A stretch of DNA of 64,000 nucleotides. It comes from Deltaproteobacteria bacterium. GTDB taxonomy: Bacteria > Desulfobacterota > Binatia > HRBIN30 > CADEER01. Positions 17,575 to 27,086 of this stretch are shown here, piece after piece. The stretch is from the NCBI GenBank assembly GCA_029262455.1, contig JAJCZJ010000047.1:1-64000 (forward strand), in the 5' to 3' direction. The position numbers and the translations under genes were made by a program. A model generated the notes under the pieces. That model did no database searches. It saw only the letters and a list, made by a program, of their open reading frames with translations, and was not told where the DNA came from. The first letter of the stretch is position 1, and the number at the start of each line of letters is the position of its first letter.

Positions 17575-19215
17575 TCAATTGACGCGGACGATGATCGATC
17601 GCGTTGCGCTGACCAAGCCGCCGGCATTCAGCCGGACTGATACGCGCGTGTCCCCTTGGGGAAAGGCCGCTTCCGAGCCGATGACAGGCGCCGAACAATA
17701 CTGAATCAGCGAGAGTCGATTCACAAACGCAAAGTTACCCAGCTCATCGAGCGTACACGCCGTTTCGTTGGTTCTGTGGGTATCGAACCGGCACGCCAGA
17801 TCGTTGATCGTATCGTCGATTGTCGGATTGTTGGAAAAATCCGGCGGATTGATCGCCGGCACTCCGCCGGGTGGAATCGGATTGGGCCCCGCAGACGCCA
17901 CGTCGCAAACAGTCGCACTCCCATTGCCAAGGGCCCGGTCCACTTGGATCTGTATGTCGGCGCGCGGTCCACACAACCCGAACTCGGCAGTGCCGCATTG
18001 GCCTGGAACCGCAGAACCCGTGCCATTGCGCCCCTCGACGACGATCAAGAAACCGAAGCTGTTCGGAAAATCATAGATCGGGGTGCCATCATTGGCAAAA
18101 CCAATCGGATCTCGCGGGTGGTTATCGGCCGTAGCAAGCAGCAACTCCGTGACTTCTGGTCCTACAGGACGGGTGGGACTCGGAGAGGGGGTCAGGGACG
18201 GAGTCCTGGTCAACGTAAATGTGGGCGTCAGAGACGGAGTCCGCGTATGCGAAGGGGTCCTCGTCTCAGTAGGTGTCCTCGTCTCGGTGGGCGTCCTGGT
18301 TTCTGTCTTTGTGCGGGTGTGTGTGCGAGTCCGCGTCTCCGTCGACGTTGGTCGCGGAGTCCGCGTCCGACTTGGGGTTCGTGTCTCCGTCGGCGTTCGC
18401 GTCTCGGTTGGCGTCTTGGTCTGAGACGGCGTCCGTGTCTCCGTCGATGTCCGCGATGGACGGCGCGTATTCGTCGGTGTCTTGGTGCGCGATGGCGTCC
18501 GCGTCCGCGTCTCGGTTCGCGTCCCTGTTGGGGTCCGCGAATCGGTTGGGGTGCGCGACGCGGTCGCAGTCCGCGTATTCGTTCGGGTCTTCGTAAAGGT
18601 CCGCGTCCTCGTGAAAGTGCGCGTCCTCGTGAAAGTCCGCGTATTGGTACCGGTGCGTGTAAATGTCCCCGTACGGGTCGGGGTATCGGTGATCGTCGGA
18701 GTCGTGGTGATCGTCGCGGTGTTCGTCACGGTCGGCGTCTCGGTGATCGTGGGTGTCTCGCTAGCCGTCGGAGTATTCGAAGGTGTCGGAGTATTCGTTG
18801 CGGTCGGCGGCGTGCCATCGACCACCGTCGGAGTCGGAGTCGGAGTCGGAGTCGGTACCGTATCCGGCGTCGAGGTCGAGGTCGGCCTCGGAGTTGGGAG
18901 CTCTGGAAGGAGCTCGATCAGCGCCGTCAGATCGGGAGCTGAAAACAACCCGTCCTCGTTCACGTCTGCATCCGGGCATTCGCCCGGTGCGTCAAAAAGT
19001 GTGCTTACGAGCGCGTCAAAGTCGGCGGCGTCGAGCTGTTGATCGCAGTTCGCGTCACCCGGCAGAGATACCGGCGTCGCGCTCGCAGCAACGGCCAACA
19101 GACTCAGTGTCAATAGGCACAGAGCGCCGACGCGACGCGTCACCGAACCCAACGGCAGTCGATCTCTCAAGTTGTCGCCCTCGCGACACGACCAAATTCG
19201 GCGCACGTATAACAT
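17575..19215 (-). CDS. Exported protein with N-terminal dockerin-like module and Arg-Thr linker
   Basis: Protein of 546 aa: signal peptide ([18 protein letters not shown]), a dockerin-like pair of calcium loops ([12 protein letters not shown] and [12 protein letters not shown]) at about residues 53-100, a linker of about 240 residues that begins Thr-Pro then becomes strongly basic (repeated TRT, TKT, TETRTPS), and a C-terminal domain of about 190 residues ([14 protein letters not shown] to the end) with six or so cysteines and a TRSIIVRVN terminus. The dockerin module is at the opposite end from that of the neighbouring giant protein. The C-terminal domain was not recognised. Confidence 0.85.
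   Translation of the reverse strand: MLYVRRIWSCREGDNLRDRLPLGSVTRRVGALCLLTLSLLAVAASATPVSLPGDANCDQQLDAADFDALVSTLFDAPGECPDADVNEDGLFSAPDLTALIELLPELPTPRPTSTSTPDTVPTPTPTPTPTVVDGTPPTATNTPTPSNTPTASETPTITETPTVTNTATITTTPTITDTPTRTGTFTRTGTNTRTFTRTRTFTRTRTFTKTRTNTRTATASRTPTDSRTPTGTRTETRTRTPSRTKTPTNTRRPSRTSTETRTPSQTKTPTETRTPTETRTPSRTRTPRPTSTETRTRTHTRTKTETRTPTETRTPTETRTPSHTRTPSLTPTFTLTRTPSLTPSPSPTRPVGPEVTELLLATADNHPRDPIGFANDGTPIYDFPNSFGFLIVVEGRNGTGSAVPGQCGTAEFGLCGPRADIQIQVDRALGNGSATVCDVASAGPNPIPPGGVPAINPPDFSNNPTIDDTINDLACRFDTHRTNETACTLDELGNFAFVNRLSLIQYCSAPVIGSEAAFPQGDTRVSVRLNAGGLVSATRSIIVRVN
18175..18900 (-). repeat. Arg/Thr/Pro linker-coding repeat
   Basis: Degenerate tandem repeats, read on the minus strand as CGN-ACN / ACN-CCN codons, encode an extended linker. 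The half nearest the C-terminal domain is rich in Arg and Lys ([15 protein letters not shown]), giving it a high positive charge, unlike the neutral linkers of the giant protein at 12937-16932. Confidence 0.8.
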
Positions 19216-19331
19216 CCTTTTGCGAACGCCGCAGCGTATGCGCTTTAATGGTTTACGTCAACGCTGTCCGTCGGCGTACGAGATTGAATGAAAAAGCAGC
19301 TTGGCGCGCAGGGTCAACAGAAAACCCGCGT

Positions 19332-20090
19332 CTACCACTGCATGCGACGGCGCAGCACGCGTGCCTGCGCGCGACTCAACTCGAGCTCACTCGCCTTCTC
19401 ATCGCGCATCGACAGCTTGTAGCGACCGCCAAACCACGGCACGATCGCCCGCACTTGGCGTAGGTTGACGATGCGCGACTTGTGGGCACGGAAGAACACT
19501 TCCGGATCGAGACGTTCCTCGAGGTCCTTGAGGGTGAAGTTGGTCATGAAGCGATCGTTGATCGTGTGCGCGTAGACCAGGCGAAACTCGACCTCGAACC
19601 AATAGATTTCGTCGACGGGCAGGACCAAAATCTGCCGCCCCTTGTGGACGGGCAACTGCTCGGGATAGCGCTTTGCCTCGCCGCGTACGACCTCGGCAAC
19701 TTCGCTCCAATCAGGTGTCGGCGAATCGACACGATCGAGCACGCGGCTCAGGGCTTCGTCGAGACGTGCGCGCGACACAGGCTTCAACAAATAGTCGATT
19801 GCGTGAATCTCGAACGCTTTGATCGCATAGGCGTCGTGAGCCGTAGCAAAGACCACATGCGGGCTATGCTCAGCCTCGTCGAGAACTCCGAAACCGTCGA
19901 TCTCCGGCATTTGCACGTCGAGAAACGCCACATCGGGCTTCTCTCGATCCAACAACGCAATCGCATCTCGCCCACTTGCGGCTTCGCCGACGATCTCGAC
20001 CGCGTCGTGCTTGTCCAACATTCTGCGCAAGCGAGAGCGAGCCAGCTTCTCGTCGTCGATGATGACGACCTTGACCGCGCTCGCACTCAC
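19332..20090 (-). CDS. LytTR-family response regulator
   Basis: Response regulator of 252 aa. The N-terminal receiver has acidic pair DDE at 12-14, phospho-acceptor Asp58 (VAFLDVQMPEIDG), and switch residues in VVFATAHDAYAIKAF and Lys in YLLKPVS. The C-terminal LytTR DNA-binding domain runs from about residue 150 (LPVHKGRQILVLPVDEIYWFEVE, FFRAHKSRIVNLRQV). The GTG start at 20090 overlaps the sensor stop by four bases (GTGA), so the pair is translationally coupled. Target genes are unknown; such regulators often control cell-envelope or exopolymer genes. Confidence 0.94.
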   Translation of the reverse strand: MSASAVKVVIIDDEKLARSRLRRMLDKHDAVEIVGEAASGRDAIALLDREKPDVAFLDVQMPEIDGFGVLDEAEHSPHVVFATAHDAYAIKAFEIHAIDYLLKPVSRARLDEALSRVLDRVDSPTPDWSEVAEVVRGEAKRYPEQLPVHKGRQILVLPVDEIYWFEVEFRLVYAHTINDRFMTNFTLKDLEERLDPEVFFRAHKSRIVNLRQVRAIVPWFGGRYKLSMRDEKASELELSRAQARVLRRRMQW

Positions 20091-21256
20091 GCTGCGACCT
20101 TGCGCGGGATGCGAACAAGAATCGCGGTCCCCTCTAAAGAGGTTTCAATCACTGGCTCGTAGCGCTGGCCAAAACGCCGGGTCAGGCGTTCGCGCAGATT
20201 GCGCAGCCCAAAGCCGCTATCAAACGGCTTATTTTCGCCAGTCATCCCGCCACCCGAGTCGCGCACGGCGACCAGCAACTCGTCGCCGTCCAAGCCGGCT
20301 TCGATCACAATTTCACCGCCTCCGAGTTTTTTGGAGATGCCGTGTTTGACTGCGTTCTCGACCAACGGCTGCAACATCAGCCCTGGAACCAGCACAGTTC
20401 GCGCTCGCGGGTCCACATCGAGGCGAACGCTAAGAGAATCACCGAAACGCGCTTGCTCGATTTCCAGATACGATTGCGCGATGCGCAGTTCTTCGGACAA
20501 AGGCACGAGGTCGATCTGCGTCTGTTGAAGCACGAAGCGCAAGATCTCGGCGAGTCTCTCGACGCACTCCTCGGCTTGCTCCGGATCGGTCCGAACCAAC
20601 TCCGCGATCGAGTTGAGACTGTTGAACAGAAAGTGCGGGTTGAGCTGAGCACGCAACGCAGCGAGTTGGGCAGCCAAAGCCATCGCGCGCAGCTCTTCTT
20701 GCTCACCTTCCAACTTGAAAATGCGCCACCAGCCCTGGTTGAACCCGACGATACCGAGGATCGTGACGGGCACGACCGGGATCAGTACACCAAGCCATGG
20801 ACTCAACCGGATCGCTTCCTCGGAGATCGTAAGCTCGATATCCCCCCCGCCGTAGGGATAAATAAATGATCCTGCCCCCAGCCCGAAAACGGAGTACTGA
20901 GCCTCGACCACAATCAGCGACAAGATCGCAAAAGACACAATCGAGACCGCCGATTGGGCGAACAGCCGGGCGCTGGTCGAATAGTTCGCAAATCGCGGCA
21001 GTACCGATCGCCACAAGAAGAGTGTCAGCAAGGAATAGAGAAACGCCGTCGCGAAGTGATACGTCGCGCTCGGTAGCGACCGCAAGTAGGCATAGTTGAT
21101 CGAGCTAGTGAGCAGTCCGAGACCCAGGCCCGTCCCCAGGACCAAATACGCCTGCGAATAGCTCGTCGTCCGAGAGGATGATTCACCAACGACGCCGTCG
21201 GCAAGGAAAGCCCGGCCCTGCGTAGGAGGAACCGTCGATTGTCCCAGAACAGCCAT
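20087..21256 (-). CDS. LytS-type membrane histidine kinase
   Basis: Sensor kinase of 389 aa with about four N-terminal transmembrane helices (residues 35-185, no large periplasmic sensor domain), then the His_kinase (PF06580-type) phospho-acceptor LRAQLNPHFLFNSLNSIAEL and an HATPase domain with PLVENAVKHGI, a glycine-rich DSGGGMTGENKPF loop and GLRNLRERL. It pairs with the downstream LytTR regulator. It is divergent from hemQ (170 bases between start codons), so the shared intergenic region may hold regulatory sites. Confidence 0.93.
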   Translation of the reverse strand: MAVLGQSTVPPTQGRAFLADGVVGESSSRTTSYSQAYLVLGTGLGLGLLTSSINYAYLRSLPSATYHFATAFLYSLLTLFLWRSVLPRFANYSTSARLFAQSAVSIVSFAILSLIVVEAQYSVFGLGAGSFIYPYGGGDIELTISEEAIRLSPWLGVLIPVVPVTILGIVGFNQGWWRIFKLEGEQEELRAMALAAQLAALRAQLNPHFLFNSLNSIAELVRTDPEQAEECVERLAEILRFVLQQTQIDLVPLSEELRIAQSYLEIEQARFGDSLSVRLDVDPRARTVLVPGLMLQPLVENAVKHGISKKLGGGEIVIEAGLDGDELLVAVRDSGGGMTGENKPFDSGFGLRNLRERLTRRFGQRYEPVIETSLEGTAILVRIPRKVAA

Positions 21257-21426
21257 AGTCGAACCTTAGTTTGACGAGTGTCGTAATTCCATCCACGGCA
21301 TGGCCCCATTCCATCCACGGCAGGGCCACCGCAATCCTGCCGCCCTCGCCCTATGGGACACTCCCTGTTTTTCACCCTCCGCCTAGGCTACGATTCAAGC
21401 AATCTCAACGGGACGCGAAACCGACA

Positions 21427-22236
21427 ATGAAAAAAGAGAACGACACTTCGGGCTGGCCGGTATTGCACCAGTACTTCCGCATCGACCGCGCCAGCTGGCG
21501 CGAACTCGACACCGCTAGCCGGAAGGCTGCAATCGAAGAATTTCGCTCGGCGCTCGCACAGTGCGGCAGCGAAGAGGGGATGCAGTTCGTCCCCATGGCC
21601 GGCGTCGCAAAGTCCGACTTCGCATTCATGGCTGTCCATCCAGACCTCTCGCGCATCCAACGCCTGAGCCAGCAGCTCGCAGCGACCGAGTTCGGCACCT
21701 GCCTGGAGCCCATCTACTCGTTCTTGTCGATGTCCGAGATCAGCGACTACATGAGCGGACCGAGCGATTGGGCCAAGCAGATCATCGAAGACCAGGGCGT
21801 CGCGCCGGATTCACCCGAATTCGCCGAGGCCATGGAGCGCTATCGTCAGCGCATCGAAAAATACGCAGAGGCCCGCGTGCATCCGCAGTTGCCGACCGAC
21901 ATGGACATCGTCTGCTTCTACCCGATGGCCAAGCGACGCGGCGAGTTTCAGAACTGGTACTCGCTCGACGTCACCGAGCGAAAGCGTTTGATGGGAGATC
22001 ACGCCAAGACCGGCCGCACCTTCGCCGGTCGCGTCCTGCAGCTGATCACCACCTGCACCGGACTCGACGACTGGGAATGGGGAGTGACGCTCTTCTCACA
22101 CGATCTAAAAAGCATTCGCGACGTCGTCTACGAAATGCGATTCGACCCAGCCAGCGCCATCTACGGCGAGTTCGGCGAGTTCTACATCGCCACACGAATG
22201 GACCCAGCTAAGCTCGAAGAGACGCTCTGCCTGTAG
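21427..22236 (+). CDS. hemQ: Coproheme decarboxylase (HemQ/ChdC)
   Basis: Chlorite dismutase-family protein of 269 aa acting last in the coproporphyrin-dependent heme pathway, converting coproheme to heme b with peroxide. The C-terminal half is strongly HemQ-like: FYPMAKRRGEFQNWYSL, ERKRLMGDHAKTGRTFAG, WEWGVTLFSHDL and YEMRFDPASAIYGEFGEF. By alignment to the family pattern, Tyr178 is the reaction-site tyrosine, His192 the proximal heme ligand, and Gln205 the distal glutamine of firmicute-type enzymes. The start is ATG 21427 (MKKENDTSG) with an upstream purine-rich stretch; the longer frame to 21271 lacks family sequence. Other heme genes are not in the window. Confidence 0.9.
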   Translation: MKKENDTSGWPVLHQYFRIDRASWRELDTASRKAAIEEFRSALAQCGSEEGMQFVPMAGVAKSDFAFMAVHPDLSRIQRLSQQLAATEFGTCLEPIYSFLSMSEISDYMSGPSDWAKQIIEDQGVAPDSPEFAEAMERYRQRIEKYAEARVHPQLPTDMDIVCFYPMAKRRGEFQNWYSLDVTERKRLMGDHAKTGRTFAGRVLQLITTCTGLDDWEWGVTLFSHDLKSIRDVVYEMRFDPASAIYGEFGEFYIATRMDPAKLEETLCL

Positions 22237-22364
22237 AGCGACCGACCGCGGCGGTCTCTCTCGTAGAGGTCGCCGCAGCTCTTTGTACAGCACGCCCCGA
22301 AACTCGCGACCCACTGATCCGCTAGGGCTAAACGGCCAAGGCACCGGCGTCGCGTGCCGGCGCG

Positions 22365-22766
22365 CTACTGGCCCCAATCGCTATCATGCCCCGGGGGGTG
22401 CCAGGTGTCCCTTGGGGCTTCCGGAAACTTGTCGTCGCCAGCGCGACCATAGAGGGCGCCATACAGAGTCGGGCCGAGGAAGGGGATGATCAGAACCAAC
22501 GGCCAGCCGATACGCGCCATCCAGCGCGAATCATGGCGCCACAACCAGAGCACGCATACGATCGCGACCGTTTCCGAAGCTGCGACAAGGACCAAGAAAA
22601 CAATCGTAGCCGGCTCGAGCCCCCTAGCCCAGGCCAGCTTCGGGGCAAGCATCGCGACAAGAAGACCAAGAATGATGGGTCCAATGACGATCGCGATCAA
22701 AAAACGCGCCTCAGCTTCAAAGATCCCCAAGGATCTTCGCCGGTGATTCTTCTTCTTTCCCTTCAC
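22365..22766 (-). CDS. Small membrane protein with PLDc_N-like C-terminal hairpin
   Basis: Protein of 133 aa with a basic N-terminus (MKGKKKNHRRR) and three or four hydrophobic segments (FLIAIVIGPIILGLLVAML, ATIVFLVLVAASETVAIVCVLWLW, WPLVLIIPFLGPTLYGALY). The last two with FLGPTLYGALYGR resemble the phospholipase D N-terminal membrane segment (PLDc_N) found alone in small proteins. The GTG start at 22766 is the best in-frame choice. Convergent with hemQ. Confidence 0.65.
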   Translation of the reverse strand: MKGKKKNHRRRSLGIFEAEARFLIAIVIGPIILGLLVAMLAPKLAWARGLEPATIVFLVLVAASETVAIVCVLWLWRHDSRWMARIGWPLVLIIPFLGPTLYGALYGRAGDDKFPEAPRDTWHPPGHDSDWGQ

Positions 22767-22917
22767 CCATCCAAAGTGCCATGGCGCCTACTCAGATACG
22801 AGAGGCGAACTTTTGCATGCTGTTGACCTCGCGATCCACGCTTGCGACCGACCATGGATCTCACAATCTGCGACGATCGGTGGCCATCTGTGGAGAGTAT
22901 CTCTAACCTCCTTCGCA

Positions 22918-23232
22918 ATGACCACGAACAACCGTGATCGGGCCCAACTCGAGGCCACTGAAGTAGTCGGCGACCCTTCCATGCTCAAAGCCCTCGCCCA
23001 AATGGAAATGCCGTTCGGTCGATACAAAGGGTGCCTCCTAATCGATCTGCCGGAGCCGTACGTAGTCTGGTTTCACCAACAAGGCATGCCCAGTGGACGG
23101 CTGGGACAGCTCCTCGGGTTACTCTACGAGATCAAGGTAAACGGTCTGGAGTCCTTGGTCCGCCAAATCGGCACCACAGACGCAGAGCAGCTCCCGCCGA
23201 GATCAAGACGAGCCACGAAGCGAACCAGCTGA
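22918..23232 (+). CDS. DUF3820 family protein
   Basis: Small protein of 104 aa. The core MPFGRYKGCLLIDLPEPYVVWF followed by GMPSGRLGQLLGLLYEIKVNGL is the DUF3820 signature (annotated in some genomes as a putative quorum-sensing-regulated virulence factor, function not established here). The start is ATG 22918; ATG 22981 would give only the conserved core. Its stop overlaps the ATG of the next gene as TGATG, so the two are probably translationally coupled. Confidence 0.8.
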   Translation: MTTNNRDRAQLEATEVVGDPSMLKALAQMEMPFGRYKGCLLIDLPEPYVVWFHQQGMPSGRLGQLLGLLYEIKVNGLESLVRQIGTTDAEQLPPRSRRATKRTS

Positions 23233-25454
23233 TGCCCGGCCGTGACATGCACTCCCCTCGTGCAATGACCGTTCCCGACGCGCATCCCTCGGCAGTGGCC
23301 GCGAGGCGCGAGATGCTCCCGTTTGCCGCGCTGGCGGCCGTTTCTTGCGCGACCGTGGCATGCGCTCTCGGCCTGCGCATTTGGTGGGAGTGGGAATTTA
23401 CGTACGCGAACCCCGCCGAGGTTCGCGGCTGGGTGTGGGCAAACCACTACCCCAAACACCAGGAAACCGCGGCCTACCTGACGGCGATCGGGAGCGTTCT
23501 GGTTGGCGTTCTGCTGAGCAGCCCCGTCTGGACGGCCCTCGCCGCCACGTACCGTCGCACAACCCGATGCTCCACCGTCCGGGCGTTGCAACACACCGCC
23601 CTGGCACTAGTTGCGCTACTTAGCATGACACCGCTGATCGCGGGACCGGCGTGGTCGGTGCTTGCCCCGTTCGCGCTAACCGCCGCCATACTCGCCGCAC
23701 TCGCGCTCGCCAGCGGCCTGGGCGAGACAGCGACGCCTGCCAGACATTGTGCCGACACAACCTTTCGATTTGGGTTTGCGATCGTCGGCGCCATCGCGAC
23801 GTACGCCTTCTACTACGACAACCAAAGAATTCTCGGACTACTCAACCTCTTCGAGGACGGCAGCGGGCTCGCGCCCCTACAAGAAGCGCTGCGCGGCGGC
23901 ACCGTATATCGCGACAGCTACCTACAACACGGACTCTTTCACACCCTCGGCAAGCCACTCATGGCTTCTCTATTCGAAACGTCCCTTACGGCACACCGCG
24001 CCGTCGACGCGATCTTCGCGCCGACCTCCTATGTCGCACTCTTCGTCCTGGGCCTGGCCGTCTTTCGATCCCCACTGACCGCGGTAGTGCTAGCGGCGCT
24101 CTTCACCAGCCCATCGATGTCGGTATCCGACCGCCAAACTTTCGGAATTCTGAGTGTCGCGATGATCGGCTTCGCTCTGAGGCACGAGCTCGAACCATCA
24201 GCCCGGCGAGAATCTGGCGCCCCGAACCTCGCAAAGCGCTACTACCTCGCCGCCGGGGCCTGCACGACGCTCGGTTTCTTCTACAGTACCGAAATCGGGC
24301 TCTACTCCGCCGCATCCTGCGGCGGCTTCGTCCTCCTCAAGGCGGTCCTGGACAGACAGGTACAAGGTCACCTAAACCTCGCACCAATTCTCCGCTACTG
24401 CGCAGGAGCAGCCGCCACCGCGTTCCCTTTCCTTGCCTACTTCGCCTTCAAGGGCGTGTTGATCGATTTCGCCTACAACATCTACGTGCAGTGCACCTAC
24501 CAAGCCAACTCGTGGGGACTCCCCTACACCTCGCTGAGTGACGCTACCAATCCGTGGAGCAGCCTGCCGCGTTTCGTCAACAGCCGAGCCTTCCTCGCCT
24601 ACTTCCCTCCCGCAATCTATCTAGCGGCGTGCGGCACTTTGGCGTTCCGTGTAACCCGCAGCGAACTCTGGGCGAAACGATCGACGCAAACGCTCCTTAT
24701 CCTTACCCTCGCGGCCCTGGCGTGGTTCCGCACGACTCTAGGTCGCCACGATCCATTTCACCTGCACCAGGGCATCCCCTTCCTGTGGGTGATTCTGCTG
24801 TTCTATCTCGAGTCGCTCCTCGGGTCGGTGCGCCCCACTCTACGATCCGCGCTCGCCGGGTCCCACAATCGATCGGCGACAACCGCAAGAGCCACACTTT
24901 TCGGCGTCTCCTTTGTCGCCCTGCTCACCACCGCTGGGTGGATTTTGCAGGTCGGCTACGGCTTTCCCACGAGTCTCCGAGACCACTACAGGAAAGTGGT
25001 TTCCGGGAAGACGCGGCGACCGTCACTGCCGCCAAGTACGGATCGCATCGGCCGCATCGCCGAGCCGGCGCAGATGGTCGCGGACTTGCGTGCGACCGTT
25101 CGCCGTATTCAAGAAATGACTGACGACGACGATTATATTTTCGACTTCACCAACCAGGGTTCGCTCTACTTCCTCGCCGACCGACGCAGCCCCTGGCCCT
25201 ACCACCAGGTCGTCTTCGCAGCCACGCCCGCGATGAATCGAGAACTGGTCGAGACTCTCGAAAACAAGAAACCAAAGCTCGTGGTGTTTGAATCACAAGG
25301 GCCAATTGCCACGTACCTGTCAGAGATCGACAATATCTCCAACGCCCGGCGGCATCCCGAAGTCCTCGCCTACCTCGAGAAGAACTACCAATTCGCTTCC
25401 GAGGTCGCGGGGACGAAGCTCTACCTGCGAAATCCCGACCCGGCAGCCAAGTAG
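23232..25454 (+). CDS. Large polytopic membrane protein (glycosyltransferase-like), unknown
   Basis: Protein of 740 aa with about 10-12 transmembrane segments in the first 570 residues and a soluble C-terminal domain of about 150 residues (MTDDDDYIFDFTNQGSLYFL onwards). The overall shape, with early acidic loop and a periplasmic C-terminal domain, resembles GT39/PMT-type polyprenyl-linked sugar transferases, but no decisive motif was identified. ATG 23232 overlaps the DUF3820 stop; the longer frame upstream is out-of-frame to that gene and discarded. Convergent with the sulfatase-fold gene (10 bases apart). Confidence 0.7.
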   Translation: MPGRDMHSPRAMTVPDAHPSAVAARREMLPFAALAAVSCATVACALGLRIWWEWEFTYANPAEVRGWVWANHYPKHQETAAYLTAIGSVLVGVLLSSPVWTALAATYRRTTRCSTVRALQHTALALVALLSMTPLIAGPAWSVLAPFALTAAILAALALASGLGETATPARHCADTTFRFGFAIVGAIATYAFYYDNQRILGLLNLFEDGSGLAPLQEALRGGTVYRDSYLQHGLFHTLGKPLMASLFETSLTAHRAVDAIFAPTSYVALFVLGLAVFRSPLTAVVLAALFTSPSMSVSDRQTFGILSVAMIGFALRHELEPSARRESGAPNLAKRYYLAAGACTTLGFFYSTEIGLYSAASCGGFVLLKAVLDRQVQGHLNLAPILRYCAGAAATAFPFLAYFAFKGVLIDFAYNIYVQCTYQANSWGLPYTSLSDATNPWSSLPRFVNSRAFLAYFPPAIYLAACGTLAFRVTRSELWAKRSTQTLLILTLAALAWFRTTLGRHDPFHLHQGIPFLWVILLFYLESLLGSVRPTLRSALAGSHNRSATTARATLFGVSFVALLTTAGWILQVGYGFPTSLRDHYRKVVSGKTRRPSLPPSTDRIGRIAEPAQMVADLRATVRRIQEMTDDDDYIFDFTNQGSLYFLADRRSPWPYHQVVFAATPAMNRELVETLENKKPKLVVFESQGPIATYLSEIDNISNARRHPEVLAYLEKNYQFASEVAGTKLYLRNPDPAAK

Positions 25455-25464
25455 TCGCCGCCGG

Positions 25465-26895
25465 TCACTCAATATAGCCCAAGGCACGAAGTCTTTCGCT
25501 CACCTGCGCAGGAACGTCACTGCCCTTGCCGTCAGCGTCCCCCTCGAGCGCGCGCTCCGCCTTCGCAATGAACTGTATCAACGATTGGCGCAGCGCTTCG
25601 TTCGGCGGCAGCCGCTTCGCTTCGGCCGGATCGCGAGAGAGGTCGTACTGCTCCCAGATTTTGGTCTCATAGTTGTACAAGAGCTTCAGGTTATCTTGGC
25701 GCGCCATCGTGATGCGCGGAACATACGTCCCCTTCTTCTGCTTCGAGGGGAGATACAGTGCTCCAAAGACCGGGCGCGATTCGCTCGACTCGGATTGGAT
25801 CAGTGGCACCAGGGTGCGGCCGTCGATGTTCTCGAGACTCGGAAGACTCGTCACCTGCAAGACAGTCGGTGCCACGTCAGCCAGCGAAACTGGAGTATCT
25901 ACGACTCTGCCGACCGGAACTCCAGGACCGTTGAGGATCAGCGGGACGCGGATCACCTCGTCGTACAGCGTCGCACGGTGCCCCTTGCCACCGTGCTCGA
26001 GAAACTCTTCGCCGTGGTCGGCCGTGAGAACGACCAGCGTATTTCCCCTGAGCCCGTGCTCGTCGAGCATCGCCAGCAACCGCCCCACCGTCGCGTCAGT
26101 ATAGCGAACCTCGCCGTCGTACAGCGACCTCAAGTGCGCAAGGTCGGCGGCGGAAGCGCGCAGTGGGAAGCCCTCGCGAACGATGCGTCGGCCAGTTAGC
26201 TTGCCCGTGTAATTCGTCGCGAACATCTTGCGATACGGTTCGGGCGGCAAGTAGTCGTAGTGCACGTCCCACATATGAACCAACGCAAAAAACGGCGTAT
26301 CATCGTGCTCCGCGAGCCAGGCCTCGAACTTCTCTGCCAAACAAGGATTGGTCGTGTCTTCGTGCGAGCTATTGAGGCGGAGGACGCCCGTCTGCTCGGT
26401 CGTCTTCTTTGACATGCACGAGACATAGCGATCGAAGCCACGGTCGAAGCCGAAGCTGCGATCCATAAACGGCCCCGAATAGAAGCCGACAGTTGCGTAA
26501 TCGTCGCGCTCGAAGATCTCAGTTAGCAAGGTCTCGGAATCCGCGATTCGGTCTTCGGGTCGCAGGGTACCGTGACTTGCTTGCAACCGACCGGTTAGAA
26601 GCGTCACATGCGCGGGAAGCGTCCACGAAGTCGGACTCACAGCGTGCGCAAACTTGACTCCCCCGCGCGCAAGTTCGTCGATGACCGGGCTGGTATCCTT
26701 GTCGTACCCGTAGGTGCCGAGATGATCAGCGCGCAGCGAATCGATCGAGATGAGCAGCACATTCATCGGCGGAGGCTCTGTCCTGCAGCCAACCACCAAC
26801 ACCACCAAACAACACGCGACGATGCGCCGGATCCGGATCGGGCGTCGGCGCCTCTCGGGATACGTTTCACATCGATCTGCGGCCATCTGAGTCAT
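25465..26895 (-). CDS. Sulfatase-fold lipoprotein with Thr nucleophile
   Basis: Alkaline-phosphatase-superfamily hydrolase of 476 aa. The N-terminus is a basic region then IVACCLVVLVVGC with lipobox cysteine Cys37, so it is probably a membrane-anchored periplasmic or outer-membrane lipoprotein. Metal-site motifs are visible: LLISIDSLRADHLGTYGY and VVLTADHGEEFLEHGGKGH. The position normally holding formylglycine reads T92-L-P-A-H instead of C/S-x-P-x-R, so FGly maturation is not expected. Such Thr variants occur among phospho- and phosphonate-type hydrolases and transferases of the superfamily. The substrate is unknown. Confidence 0.85.
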   Translation of the reverse strand: MTQMAADRCETYPERRRRPIRIRRIVACCLVVLVVGCRTEPPPMNVLLISIDSLRADHLGTYGYDKDTSPVIDELARGGVKFAHAVSPTSWTLPAHVTLLTGRLQASHGTLRPEDRIADSETLLTEIFERDDYATVGFYSGPFMDRSFGFDRGFDRYVSCMSKKTTEQTGVLRLNSSHEDTTNPCLAEKFEAWLAEHDDTPFFALVHMWDVHYDYLPPEPYRKMFATNYTGKLTGRRIVREGFPLRASAADLAHLRSLYDGEVRYTDATVGRLLAMLDEHGLRGNTLVVLTADHGEEFLEHGGKGHRATLYDEVIRVPLILNGPGVPVGRVVDTPVSLADVAPTVLQVTSLPSLENIDGRTLVPLIQSESSESRPVFGALYLPSKQKKGTYVPRITMARQDNLKLLYNYETKIWEQYDLSRDPAEAKRLPPNEALRQSLIQFIAKAERALEGDADGKGSDVPAQVSERLRALGYIE

Positions 26896-27086
26896 CTGCG
26901 GATAGGATCACTAAACCCCACGCCCGACCCCCGCAACACCTCCCATCCACCGATCACCTAGAGCACCCGGGTCGCACCGCCCTGGAAGCCCACCAGAACG
27001 CAGTCTTCCCGGCCTATCCACTCACCGCCCAGAGTGGTAGCGCGGGAAGTGATCTGTTACACAACGACCGGTGGAGGTGAGGTGGT

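Noticed and set aside
18083..19042. Plus-strand frames rich in VRVRVGV and RPRLRR
   Set aside because: They are shadows of the Arg-Thr linker gene on the minus strand; no ribosome sites or conserved motifs.
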